This document shows, piece by piece, positions 7,921-15,792 of a stretch of 64,000 nt of DNA. Below the pieces are notes generated by a model, which had not been told where the DNA came from, did not search any database, and worked only from the letters and a program-made list of their open reading frames with translations. How positions within the stretch are numbered: position 1 is the first letter of the stretch; each line of letters begins with the position of its first letter. A program made the translations under genes and the position numbers. This DNA is from JAKRSE01 sp943369295 (GTDB lineage Bacteria > Armatimonadota > Fimbriimonadia > Fimbriimonadales > Fimbriimonadaceae), in the NCBI GenBank assembly GCA_943369295.1, contig CALRMU020000001.1:248001-312000 (forward strand), in the 5' to 3' direction.

Positions 7921-9894
7921 ATGAGCCTTCTTTCCTCCCTGATTCTGGCGGCGAGCCTGCAGACCCCCGCCTGGGAAGCGGACCTGAACCTCGCCCTGGG
8001 AAAGATTGGCTTGACTCAGGAAACGGCGAGAATTGACCCCACCATTCTCGGCATGTTTCAGAAAGGCGAGTTCGCTCCCAACCTTTACACGGCTCTCAGC
8101 GCCGACCCATGGCGGACCCCGGTCTACACAGCCGTTAAGCGGGCGGAGTTTGCCAAGGCGGTAGGCAAGCCGTCAGACCTTCTTTCTTCCGGGGGGGCGT
8201 GGCTGGGCTGGGGAGTCAGGCGAACCTTGCTTGGCAACCCCAATGCCGCTTTAGAAGCAGATGCCAAAAAGCCAGATTCGCTAAAATCCGTGCTTGACCA
8301 AATGGTTAAAGGGGGTTGGATTACCAAGCCTCTCCCTGATCTTAAAGGAGTTCCGGCTGAAGTTCAATCGGCGGCGGCTTTGGTGCTGAGTTCATGCCTT
8401 GCAGTTCAGCCATCAGTCAAAACTGCCCTGGCCAAAGTCGGAGACCTTAAAACGGCTCACCAGGCAGTGGCAGGCACGATCCCGGGAGAAACGGATCCAT
8501 TCGGGAAGCAGCTTGACCTTTACCGAGCTTTCAACACTTCATCTATGGCGGCGGCTGGTCACGACCTGACGGCTGCTTCTCAGACTGCGGCCGAATGGGC
8601 AGCGGTGGTTCCTTTTTCAACTCAGTACGACGTGAGAATTGAGACAACCCAGGGGCTTATCGTTCTTAGGGGAGGAAGCGACGACAATGACACCCTTGGC
8701 CCGACCCTGCTGATGATCGACACAGGAGGCGACGACATGACCGTCGGAGCAGCCAATGCCGGACCCCGTGGCAACGGAATCTCGGTTCACATCGATACGA
8801 TCGGTGACGACGCCTACCTCTCTGATGCGGCTCTGGCCCAAACCTCAATTGATAAGTGGGAAGGCAGAAAAGGCCCCGCCGGAGTTGGTCCGGCATCGGC
8901 GACCCTTGGGCTCTCGGTACTCATCGATGGCAAGGGTGACGACCTCTACCGATCTCATCGCCCCGCCTTTGGATCGGCTCGATTTGGCTGTTCGGTGCTG
9001 CTGGATAAGATGGGTGACGACCTTTACGACACCTACACAGACAGCCTTGGGTTCGGCCACTTTGGCGGAGGAATTTTAGAAGATCTGGGTGGAAACGACA
9101 CCTACAGAGGCTTTTATCAGGTTCAGGGGACAGGGGTGACCATGGGGCTTGGTCTGCTTGCAGATAGGAGTGGCATCGACACCTACACGGCCAACGATTC
9201 TCTCATCGATTTTCCTTCGGCTCAAAGCGCTCAGCACAATATTTCGATGTCTCAGGGGGCAGGGTTTGGCCGCCGAGCCGATTACAGCGACGGGCGAAGC
9301 ATGGCCGGAGGGGTCGGAATTTTGATGGACGGCCAAGGCGACGACACCTATTCCTGCGGAGTTTTTGGCCAGGGAGTCGGCTACTGGATGGGGGTTGGAT
9401 TGTTGTGGGATCTGGCAGGGAAGGACAGCTATTCGGGCCAGTGGTACAGCCAGGGAGCCAGCGCCCACTTCGCCGTTGGGATTATTGAAGATGACGGCGG
9501 GGACGACAGCTACCTTGCCCCGATGAACATGGCGCAGGGGGCGGGTCACGACTTCAGCTTGGGCTTCTTGCGTGACGGAGGAGGCAACGACAAGTACGTG
9601 GCTCCCAACCTGAGCTTTGGCGCTGGCAACGCCAACGGAATTGGCTGGATGCTGGAGATGGGGGGGAACGACACCTACTCTTCGGCTGGAATCACCCTGG
9701 GCCGTGCTTCAGAGAACCCGGCTGAGAGCCTGAGGGGAAGGGCGATCTGTCTGGGGGTCTTTATGGATCTGAGCGGCACAGACAGCTACCCCGCCGCAGC
9801 TGCCTGGGCCAAAAACTCCGAGCTCGCTGGCCATGTAATCACGGCTGCCCCAACCCCGAGGGAAAGCTCGCTGGGAGTCTTTTTGGATAAGTAA
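7921..9894 (+). CDS. Exported protein with twelve G-x-D-x-Y repeats
   Basis: Function not recognised. A short hydrophobic N-terminus (about 1-17) looks like a signal peptide. Residues 20-260 form an Ala-rich, probably helical region. From about 268 to 635 there are about twelve repeats of 25-50 residues, each built as a glycine/hydrophobic stretch, an L-x-D turn, and a short acidic-aromatic motif (GDDAY, GDDLY, GNDTY, GKDSY and variants). The pattern suggests a solenoid of short strands with acidic turns that may bind calcium (inference). It is not the GGxGxDxUx nonapeptide of RTX toxins. A P-loop kinase gene follows after three bases. Confidence 0.75.
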   Translation: MSLLSSLILAASLQTPAWEADLNLALGKIGLTQETARIDPTILGMFQKGEFAPNLYTALSADPWRTPVYTAVKRAEFAKAVGKPSDLLSSGGAWLGWGVRRTLLGNPNAALEADAKKPDSLKSVLDQMVKGGWITKPLPDLKGVPAEVQSAAALVLSSCLAVQPSVKTALAKVGDLKTAHQAVAGTIPGETDPFGKQLDLYRAFNTSSMAAAGHDLTAASQTAAEWAAVVPFSTQYDVRIETTQGLIVLRGGSDDNDTLGPTLLMIDTGGDDMTVGAANAGPRGNGISVHIDTIGDDAYLSDAALAQTSIDKWEGRKGPAGVGPASATLGLSVLIDGKGDDLYRSHRPAFGSARFGCSVLLDKMGDDLYDTYTDSLGFGHFGGGILEDLGGNDTYRGFYQVQGTGVTMGLGLLADRSGIDTYTANDSLIDFPSAQSAQHNISMSQGAGFGRRADYSDGRSMAGGVGILMDGQGDDTYSCGVFGQGVGYWMGVGLLWDLAGKDSYSGQWYSQGASAHFAVGIIEDDGGDDSYLAPMNMAQGAGHDFSLGFLRDGGGNDKYVAPNLSFGAGNANGIGWMLEMGGNDTYSSAGITLGRASENPAESLRGRAICLGVFMDLSGTDSYPAAAAWAKNSELAGHVITAAPTPRESSLGVFLDK

Positions 9895-9897
9895 CTC

Positions 9898-10434
9898 ATG
9901 CAGCCCATCGTCATTTTCAATGGCTCACCAGGCTCGGGAAAGACGACTCTTTCTAAAGAGCTGATGCAGCTCTTTCCTCATGGGATTCATATTCCCATTG
10001 ACAACCTTCGCGAGTGGGTGGTTTCTGGCTTAGCCGGTCCTTTAGGCTGGACCGACGAAACAACTAGGCAGTTTCGGCTGGCAGAATCTGCCGCGGCATC
10101 TGTGGCCTGTCGGTACCAGGATGCAGGTTTTGCTGTGGCAATTGATCACTGCCAGCATCTTGAGCACCTTGATGGCATGGTGGAGAGTTATCTGGCTGGC
10201 CGCAGGGTTTATAAGGTGCTGCTCTTGCCTACGCTGGATGAGGCCTTAGCAAGAAACGAGACAAGAACCACCAAGGATTTTGACTACTCGATTTTGAGCG
10301 GAGTTATTACGATGCTGCACGCCGAGTTCACTGAACAGTCTGTTGACTGCGATTGGTTGGTTTATAGCAATCGGGCCGAGGAACCGGCAGAGGACGCCAG
10401 GGCGATCGCTCATGCCTTGGGTTTAGTCGGGTGA
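9898..10434 (+). CDS. P-loop kinase / AAA_33-like ATPase
   Basis: Walker A is at residues 9-17 (GSPGSGKTT), followed by a nucleoside-kinase-like pattern: IPIDNLREW (substrate-side acidic residue), AIDHCQHL and a mobile arginine-containing segment (RNETRTTKDF). It resembles small phosphotransferases of the AAA_33 / chloramphenicol-phosphotransferase-like group. The substrate is unknown. The gene begins three bases after the repeat-protein gene and is probably co-transcribed with it, although the pairing gives no obvious pathway. Length 178 residues. Confidence 0.7.
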   Translation: MQPIVIFNGSPGSGKTTLSKELMQLFPHGIHIPIDNLREWVVSGLAGPLGWTDETTRQFRLAESAAASVACRYQDAGFAVAIDHCQHLEHLDGMVESYLAGRRVYKVLLLPTLDEALARNETRTTKDFDYSILSGVITMLHAEFTEQSVDCDWLVYSNRAEEPAEDARAIAHALGLVG

Positions 10435-10504
10435 TGTTCTTTGGTTTGGCTTTCCTTAACCACTCGCGGTTTACGACCGAGCCAGATTTACGTTAAAGGG
10501 GGCC

Positions 10505-10536
10505 AGGGAATGATCTGTAAGGCAGTCCCTTTTTTC
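10505..10536 (+). terminator. Probable terminator after the kinase gene
   Basis: AGGGA (10505-10509) pairs with TCCCT (10526-10530), with CTG/CAG extending the stem across a small interior loop, then TTTTTC. It would end the 7921-10434 transcript. Confidence 0.5.
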
Positions 10537-10570
10537 TTAACTGCGAGTTTGAGTCGTTGAGAACCCTTGG

Positions 10571-10657
10571 TTCGTGGGTTTCACCCACGCCACCCAAACC
10601 AGACACATTGAGAAAGTGTCACTCCAATTCGCAGGTTGGTGTGGCAGGGGCAGCGCC
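10571..10657. repeat. Family A repeat, distant mosaic copy
   Basis: Opens with the same hairpin as the copies at 4905 and 5266 and contains GTGGCAGGGGCAGCGCC. Between them it carries an unrelated GACAC...GTGTC stem, and it then runs straight into family B. Same orientation as the copies 5 kb away. Confidence 0.7.
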
Positions 10658-10793
10658 TCCGGAACCACCCCTTCGAGTGGCCCCGAGGAACGAGGGGACG
10701 CTCGATGGGGAGGAAAATGAAACACCCTTCCATCCACGTGCTTTCTGCCCTGCAAATGTTTTGTGATGGAAGGGGGCTGGGGGGTGGTTCGAG
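10641..10793. repeat. Structured intergenic repeat family B, copy 1
   Basis: About 150 bp, highly similar to 10964-11117. Contains CTCCGGAACCACCCC near the left end, complementary to GGGGTGGTTCGAG at the right end. An inner arm CACCCTTCCATC pairs imperfectly with GATGGAAGGGGG. The left edge is shared with family A. Confidence 0.75.
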
Positions 10794-10963
10794 TCAATCC
10801 ATGTCAAACACAGAATCAGGCTAAACCATGATAAAAAGAATGCTGTTTTCGATCGAGCCGAAGGCTCCGAGGGTTCAAATAGTTTTCATTCCCGGCCTTC
10901 CGCTCATTCTTCGCGGCCAGACCGGGGCACCGTCACCATGTCGGAGTTCGAGTTCGAGTTTGA

Positions 10964-11117
10964 GTGGCAGGGTCAGCGCCTCCGGAACCACCCCCTTCGA
11001 GTGGCCCCGAGGAACGAGGGGATGCTCGATGGGGAGGAAAATGAAACCCCCTTCCATCCACGTGCTTTCTGCCTTTCAAATGCTTTGTTATGGAAGGGGG
11101 CTGGGGGGATGGCTCGA
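10964..11117. repeat. Structured intergenic repeat family B, copy 2
   Basis: Direct repeat of 10641-10793 with scattered changes. Here the inner arms CCCCCTTCCAT (near 11046) and ATGGAAGGGGG (ending at 11100) match perfectly, so differences between copies tend to preserve pairing. Between the two copies (10794-10963) nothing recognisable is seen. The copy ends about 95 bp before the next gene. Confidence 0.75.
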
Positions 11118-11211
11118 TGCACCGCCTGAATGACTTTTAGGCAGGCTAAGAGAAGGAAAACCGCCAATCTAGATGCACCCTGCTGGCCTCTCTCTCCGGT
11201 ATCGTAAGAAA

Positions 11212-12030
11212 ATGCTCAGCCTATTTCTCGCCTCGGCTATGGCAGCCGCCCCTGCCCCGCCCATCTCGGTCATGAGCTTTAACATCAGGTTTGGCACCGC
11301 CAACGATGGCCCCGACCGATGGGAGGTGAGAGCACCCAGAACCCACGAGGTGATTAGGCGCCACCGCACCGACGTGATTGGGCTGCAGGAAGCCCTGGAC
11401 TTTCAGATCACGGAAATTTTGGCCAAGCTGCCCGGCTATGAATCGATCGGAGTCGGCAGAGATGATGGCAAGAAAGCAGGAGAGTTTTCGTCAATTCTCT
11501 ACGATTCTAACAAGCTGAGAGTGCTTGATTTCTCCACGTTCTGGCTTTCTGATACTCCTTCGGTTGTGGCTTCTAAAACTTGGGGAAACAACATCACGCG
11601 TATCTGCACGGTCGCCCGATTTGAGCAGATGGGTACGAAGAGGAAGTTTTACGTCTTTAACACCCATCTCGACCATCAGTCACAGCCAAGCCGCGAAAAA
11701 AGCGTCGCCCTTATTCTGCAGAGAATTAAAGAAAGGGAATTCAAAGATCCCGTCATTGTCACTGGCGACTTTAATGCACCCGAAGAAAATGCCGCAGTCA
11801 CGGCCATGAAATCGGGTGGATTTGTAAACACCTGGCGGGTGATTAATCCGACCGCTCCTCAGCCTGGCACCTTTAATGGCTTCGGTGACGACTACGCACC
11901 CAACAAGATCGATTATGTCTTCGCAGATTCTGGTTGGAAGGTGTTGAAGGCAGAAGTCGTGATGGATAAGTTCCGAGGCAAGTGGCCCTCTGACCACATG
12001 CCGGTAACGGCAGAGCTTGGATTCAAGTAG
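11212..12030 (+). CDS. Exported endonuclease/exonuclease/phosphatase family protein
   Basis: Metal-dependent phosphodiesterase/nuclease of the EEP (DNase I-like) superfamily. Active-site landmarks in order: MSFNIRFG, IGLQEAL (metal-binding Glu), FNTHLDHQS, VTGDFNAP and the C-terminal SDHMPV Asp-His pair. ATG at 11212 gives a plausible signal peptide (MLSLFLASAMAAAPAPP). A start at 11173 would add 13 residues, including RYRKK, and is less likely. The closest general group is secreted EEP proteins of unknown substrate, which could act on phospholipids, sugar phosphates or nucleic acids. Confidence 0.85.
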   Translation: MLSLFLASAMAAAPAPPISVMSFNIRFGTANDGPDRWEVRAPRTHEVIRRHRTDVIGLQEALDFQITEILAKLPGYESIGVGRDDGKKAGEFSSILYDSNKLRVLDFSTFWLSDTPSVVASKTWGNNITRICTVARFEQMGTKRKFYVFNTHLDHQSQPSREKSVALILQRIKEREFKDPVIVTGDFNAPEENAAVTAMKSGGFVNTWRVINPTAPQPGTFNGFGDDYAPNKIDYVFADSGWKVLKAEVVMDKFRGKWPSDHMPVTAELGFK

Positions 12031-12050
12031 ATTCAGTAAGGTGGTCCGGA

Positions 12051-13109
12051 TTGGACAAAAGAGATTTGGAACTGTCATTTAGGCGGTCGAAGGCCGAAGA
12101 TCAGATGGAGCATCCCCCTGTGTCCGATCCTGTCGAGGAACTGCTATTCTCCAACACAGATCAAGTTGTTTTGAAGTCCGAGGAAGCTGAAGACACTCCG
12201 ATCTTCGAAGGTTCCAGTACGGCTTTGACTAACCTAAAGATAATGATTTGGTTGATCGCCGTAGTTTTATTACTCGCGCCACTGATCAACCTGCAAGGTG
12301 TCCGAACCAATTGGCCCATAGTGTCGGCCGTCTGTGCCGCGGCCTTAGGAATGGCGATCTGTGTACAACTCATACCAGATAGGAGCTTTGTTAGGCTGTA
12401 CAGAAACAAAATCGAGTGGCGAAGATGGGGGGAGGCGATGGAGACTGCCGACTACTCAATTCGAATGGCTCGGAGCGATATGCGAATCGTCATTGAAAAT
12501 TCTGAAGGGAAACTTATTGGACTGCTCCCACAATTAGCTAAAGCAGATGTAATAGACTTACTGGCTGTTTCAATAAATCTAGGTGTTCCCATCAAGTTGC
12601 CTTCAGAAAAAAGTTGGCTTCAGGCATCCCTTGGAATTTTCACATACGAGACATACCAAATCAACTGGTTGAGGATTGCGGCGATGACCCTTCCAGGAGT
12701 AGGTTTTTTTGGAGCACTTTCGATTGCGTTTGTTACTTCTTTGCCGGTTAGTATCTGGATTTTGCCTCTTCCAGTTTCACTCATTGTTGCGTTTGTACTG
12801 GGAAAAACCGCAAAGAAATTGACCAGCCGAAATAGATTTGAGATATCCGGAAGTACAATAAAGAAAGTCGGATCAGGAAAGACAGTCTGGAGTGTGGATG
12901 TGAGTGAAATTCGACATATTGGCTTTGCGGCCCAAAGTGACATTTGCAGATTTGTTCTTGTAACCCACTACGGACGCAGATACACGCTCCCTTCGGCCTG
13001 GAACGTTGTTCTGCCCTTTGCTCTTTGGCGACGTCTCAAACTTGTGAAAGATGAAGAAATGCAGGCTGAACTGGAGAAGCCGATCAGCTTCAAGAAGACT
13101 GGTCTTTGA
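12051..13109 (+). CDS. Hypothetical membrane protein, first of a paralogous pair
   Basis: Not recognised. Four hydrophobic segments in two pairs (about residues 62-100 and 203-255), a cytosolic-looking acidic N-terminus, and a C-terminal soluble domain with VWSVDVSEIRHIGF and HYGRRYTL. It aligns along its length with the next gene. The shared pattern (x-Y-x-x-x-IEW after the second membrane segment, G-x-LP, then I/VWS and YGRR) shows a duplication. The start is a TTG at 12051; ATG at 12105 is an alternative. The region is more AT-rich by eye than its surroundings. Confidence 0.65.
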   Translation: MDKRDLELSFRRSKAEDQMEHPPVSDPVEELLFSNTDQVVLKSEEAEDTPIFEGSSTALTNLKIMIWLIAVVLLLAPLINLQGVRTNWPIVSAVCAAALGMAICVQLIPDRSFVRLYRNKIEWRRWGEAMETADYSIRMARSDMRIVIENSEGKLIGLLPQLAKADVIDLLAVSINLGVPIKLPSEKSWLQASLGIFTYETYQINWLRIAAMTLPGVGFFGALSIAFVTSLPVSIWILPLPVSLIVAFVLGKTAKKLTSRNRFEISGSTIKKVGSGKTVWSVDVSEIRHIGFAAQSDICRFVLVTHYGRRYTLPSAWNVVLPFALWRRLKLVKDEEMQAELEKPISFKKTGL

Positions 13110-13151
13110 AGGAGGACCGGCAGTAAAGGTTAATAATCAGGGCGAAGCAAA

Positions 13152-14207
13152 ATGGAACCCAAGCATACCAAAAGTAAGGATGAGGAGACTGCTGTAGAGT
13201 CTCTGGATAGTCACGATCGAATTAAAGAACTGCTGGATCCCATATCGCAGCCTACAAGTCTTGAAAAATCTGAGGATGAACCTGTGTTTCAATGCAAGGG
13301 AGACGAATTGCGTCTTGTAAAGATGACAACATGGATGATAGCCATCACTCTGATTTTGGCTATGTGGATGGCAGTTTTTTATATTCCGTTTCTGTTCAGT
13401 CTGCCGCTCTCCACTCTGATCATGATTTCTTGTTTGATTTTAGGCTGCGCCGTTGCTATGCAGTTGAAGAAGGAGAAATCTTGGATCAAGATGTACAAGG
13501 ACCGAATTGAGTGGTCCTCATTCTTGATTGAGAAACAAGTGGTAGTTGAAAACGCAGCAGAAGCCCCTTTTTTGATTGAGGTTGGCATGGTGTTCAACAG
13601 GTCAACTATCAAAAAGTTAGATGGCACGGTTATAGGACAGCTGCCAGCTATTTACGCTGGAAACTTTTTTAAACTAGTGGCCACTGCACAAAAGATGAGT
13701 ATTCCGATAGCGATTAATATTGTTCGACTATTTGGTCTTGCAGAAGATGGACGGGTATACGTTCCAATCATGTTTTTTGATTTTAAGAGAATTCTAGCCA
13801 CTATGCTGCCGTTAGTTGGAATCGCGATCATGCTGCTTCTTCCGCAGGACACGTGGATGAAGCCTTTGGTCTCGGGCTTGATTGTTCTGTTTTTCTGTTT
13901 GATTTCTGTCGCTTTACAGATCAGTTTCTATTCGAAGCGTAAAGGCAGAACTGGCTTGCTGTATGGAACGGAAACTGTGACAAGAATCAAGAAAGATGAA
14001 GTGATTTGGTCACTGAGTGCCCATGATCTGCGTTGCCTTGCCGTTCATGCAGATTTTTTTCGAATCAGAGTGCAAGCTGTAACCCAGTACGGCAGAAGGC
14101 ATGATCTCGGGGTCTCGGGTCTCGACGCACTAAAATTCGCTCTGGCTAACAACATCCCAATTGTTACTGAGGACAAACCCGCGCCTGAGAGCGAAGCAAA
14201 CCCGTAG
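13152..14207 (+). CDS. Hypothetical membrane protein, second of a paralogous pair
   Basis: Paralogue of the preceding gene, 351 against 352 residues, 42 bp downstream and probably in the same transcript. Same layout: acidic N-terminal stretch (about 1-55), two membrane segments (about 58-98), a soluble loop with MYKDRIEW, two more membrane segments (about 215-255), and a tail with VIWSLSAHDLRCL and QYGRRHDL. Sequence identity by eye is low but continuous, so the duplication is old. It might form a heteromer with its neighbour (inference). Function unknown. Confidence 0.65.
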   Translation: MEPKHTKSKDEETAVESLDSHDRIKELLDPISQPTSLEKSEDEPVFQCKGDELRLVKMTTWMIAITLILAMWMAVFYIPFLFSLPLSTLIMISCLILGCAVAMQLKKEKSWIKMYKDRIEWSSFLIEKQVVVENAAEAPFLIEVGMVFNRSTIKKLDGTVIGQLPAIYAGNFFKLVATAQKMSIPIAINIVRLFGLAEDGRVYVPIMFFDFKRILATMLPLVGIAIMLLLPQDTWMKPLVSGLIVLFFCLISVALQISFYSKRKGRTGLLYGTETVTRIKKDEVIWSLSAHDLRCLAVHADFFRIRVQAVTQYGRRHDLGVSGLDALKFALANNIPIVTEDKPAPESEANP

Positions 14208-14243
14208 TGAACTGATCTTCCTCCGAGTATCCTCATCCCCACC

Positions 14244-15722
14244 ATGACCTCCATCGCCCTCGACCAAAGCACATCGGCCACCAAGGCCCTGCTGGTTGAC
14301 CAGGAAGGAAGAGTCTTAAAAACCGCTGCCAAAACCCACGCCCAGCACTACCCTCAACCAGGCTGGGTGGAGCACGATGCCGAGGAGATTTGGCAGAACA
14401 CCCTCGCCGTTTTGTATGAACTCCTGGAAGAGACAAACCAAGAGGACCAGCCGAGTTTCATCTCCATCACCAATCAAAGAGAGACCCTCGTTGTCTTCGA
14501 CCGCGCCACGGGCCAGCCCCTTAGGAAAGCCATTGTCTGGCAGTGTGTAAGAAGCCAGGAGATCTGCCAAGACCTCGCCCAAGAGGGCAGGGCAGTAGAG
14601 ATTGAGCAGAAGACAGGGCTGAAGCTGAACCCCTACTTTTCAGGCTCAAAAATTGCCTGGATCATGCAGAACGAGCCGGATACTGCGAAAGCCATTCAAG
14701 AAGGCACGGCCTTGATCGGCACGATTGACACCTACCTAATCTATCGCCTCACTGAGGGGAGGGTTTACGCCACCGACCCCAGCAATGCCAGCCGCACCCT
14801 GCTTTTTGACCTTGAGACAAGAACCTGGAACAGCCATCTTGCCGAGACCTTTAGGATTAAAACTGAGTGGCTGGCTGAAATCAAAGACTGTGATGCGCAG
14901 TTCGGCATCACCACTTTAGGCGGGCTGCTTAAATCACCCAGTCCCATCTGTGGAGTGATGGGCGACGCTCAGGCATCGCTTCTTTCTCAAAAATGTCTTC
15001 AGCCTGGCGATGCCAAGGTCACCATCGGCACAGGTTCTTTTCTGCTGGTCAAGGGGCAGTCAGCCATGCCGCAGCAGCCGACGCCTTTGCTAAAAGCGAT
15101 GGCCTGGGTGATTCGCGGCGAGCCAGCTTATGGGTTCGAAGGGGTGATCTATATCGCGGGAGCGGCTCTGCAGTGGCTCAGGGATTCTGCCCAACTGGTG
15201 GAGTCTATCGAAGAAGCAAGCGCCCTGGCGGCCAGCGTCCCCGATTCAGGCGGGGTCGTCTTTGTGCCTAGTTTCACAGGGCTGGGTTCGCCCTACTGGT
15301 CAACGGGGGCAAAGGCTGCCTTCCTGGGCCTTAGCTTGGGCACGACCAGGGCCCACATGGTGAGGGCGGTCTTCGAATCTCTCTGCTTCCCCATTCGCGA
15401 CCAGATTGAGGCCCTTGAATCGAGCTTGGGAATCAAGGTCTCCAGCTTGGCGGTCGATGGCGGAGCTTCATCAGACCCCTGGCTTATGCAGCTTATGGCC
15501 GATATCTGCCAGGTGCCCTTGACTCCCTGCCAAGATTCCAACGCCTCGGCTTTGGGGGCTTGGTCGGCGGGAATGCTGGGAATGAACCCAGACCTGACTC
15601 TTGACTGGCTGCCTTCCAGAAGCTCAGATCCGGTTCTGCCGAAGGCCTCGCCTGAAGCGGCGGATGAGCTTTATCGAGGCTGGAAGGTGGCTGTCCAAGC
15701 TTTGGTTTCACTATCGAGCTGA
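14244..15722 (+). CDS. glpK: Glycerol kinase (FGGY family)
   Basis: ATP-dependent phosphorylation of glycerol to glycerol 3-phosphate. The N-terminal ATP motif is ALDQSTSATKALL. Glycerol-binding residues of the family are present: Arg-Glu in TNQRET, Trp in AIVWQ, Tyr in NPYFSGSK and the catalytic Asp in MGDAQASL. The second ATP site is seen in VTIGTGSFL and AVDGGASSD. One difference is QCVRS where typical GlpK has QDRRT. No glycerol transporter or glycerol-phosphate dehydrogenase lies next to it, so another FGGY substrate remains possible. It converges with the alpha-mannosidase gene. Confidence 0.8.
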   Translation: MTSIALDQSTSATKALLVDQEGRVLKTAAKTHAQHYPQPGWVEHDAEEIWQNTLAVLYELLEETNQEDQPSFISITNQRETLVVFDRATGQPLRKAIVWQCVRSQEICQDLAQEGRAVEIEQKTGLKLNPYFSGSKIAWIMQNEPDTAKAIQEGTALIGTIDTYLIYRLTEGRVYATDPSNASRTLLFDLETRTWNSHLAETFRIKTEWLAEIKDCDAQFGITTLGGLLKSPSPICGVMGDAQASLLSQKCLQPGDAKVTIGTGSFLLVKGQSAMPQQPTPLLKAMAWVIRGEPAYGFEGVIYIAGAALQWLRDSAQLVESIEEASALAASVPDSGGVVFVPSFTGLGSPYWSTGAKAAFLGLSLGTTRAHMVRAVFESLCFPIRDQIEALESSLGIKVSSLAVDGGASSDPWLMQLMADICQVPLTPCQDSNASALGAWSAGMLGMNPDLTLDWLPSRSSDPVLPKASPEAADELYRGWKVAVQALVSLSS

Positions 15723-15737
15723 CAAGAGTCAAACAAA

Positions 15738-15772
15738 AGCGCCCTGCCTCTCACGATGAGGGGCAGGGCGCT
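15738..15772. terminator. Hairpin between convergent glpK and alpha-mannosidase genes
   Basis: GCGCCCTGCC (15739-15748) pairs perfectly with GGCAGGGCGC (15762-15771). The T-run (TTTTGTTT) is on the minus strand, so it best serves the leftward mannosidase gene. It may act weakly for glpK. Confidence 0.75.
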
Positions 15773-15792
15773 TGGATCTGCTTAGGGTCTGA

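Noticed and set aside
8725..9840. RTX (hemolysin-type calcium-binding) repeats
   Set aside because: The acidic motifs recur every 25-50 residues, not every nine, and the GGxGxDxUx pattern is absent. Type I secretion genes are also lacking.
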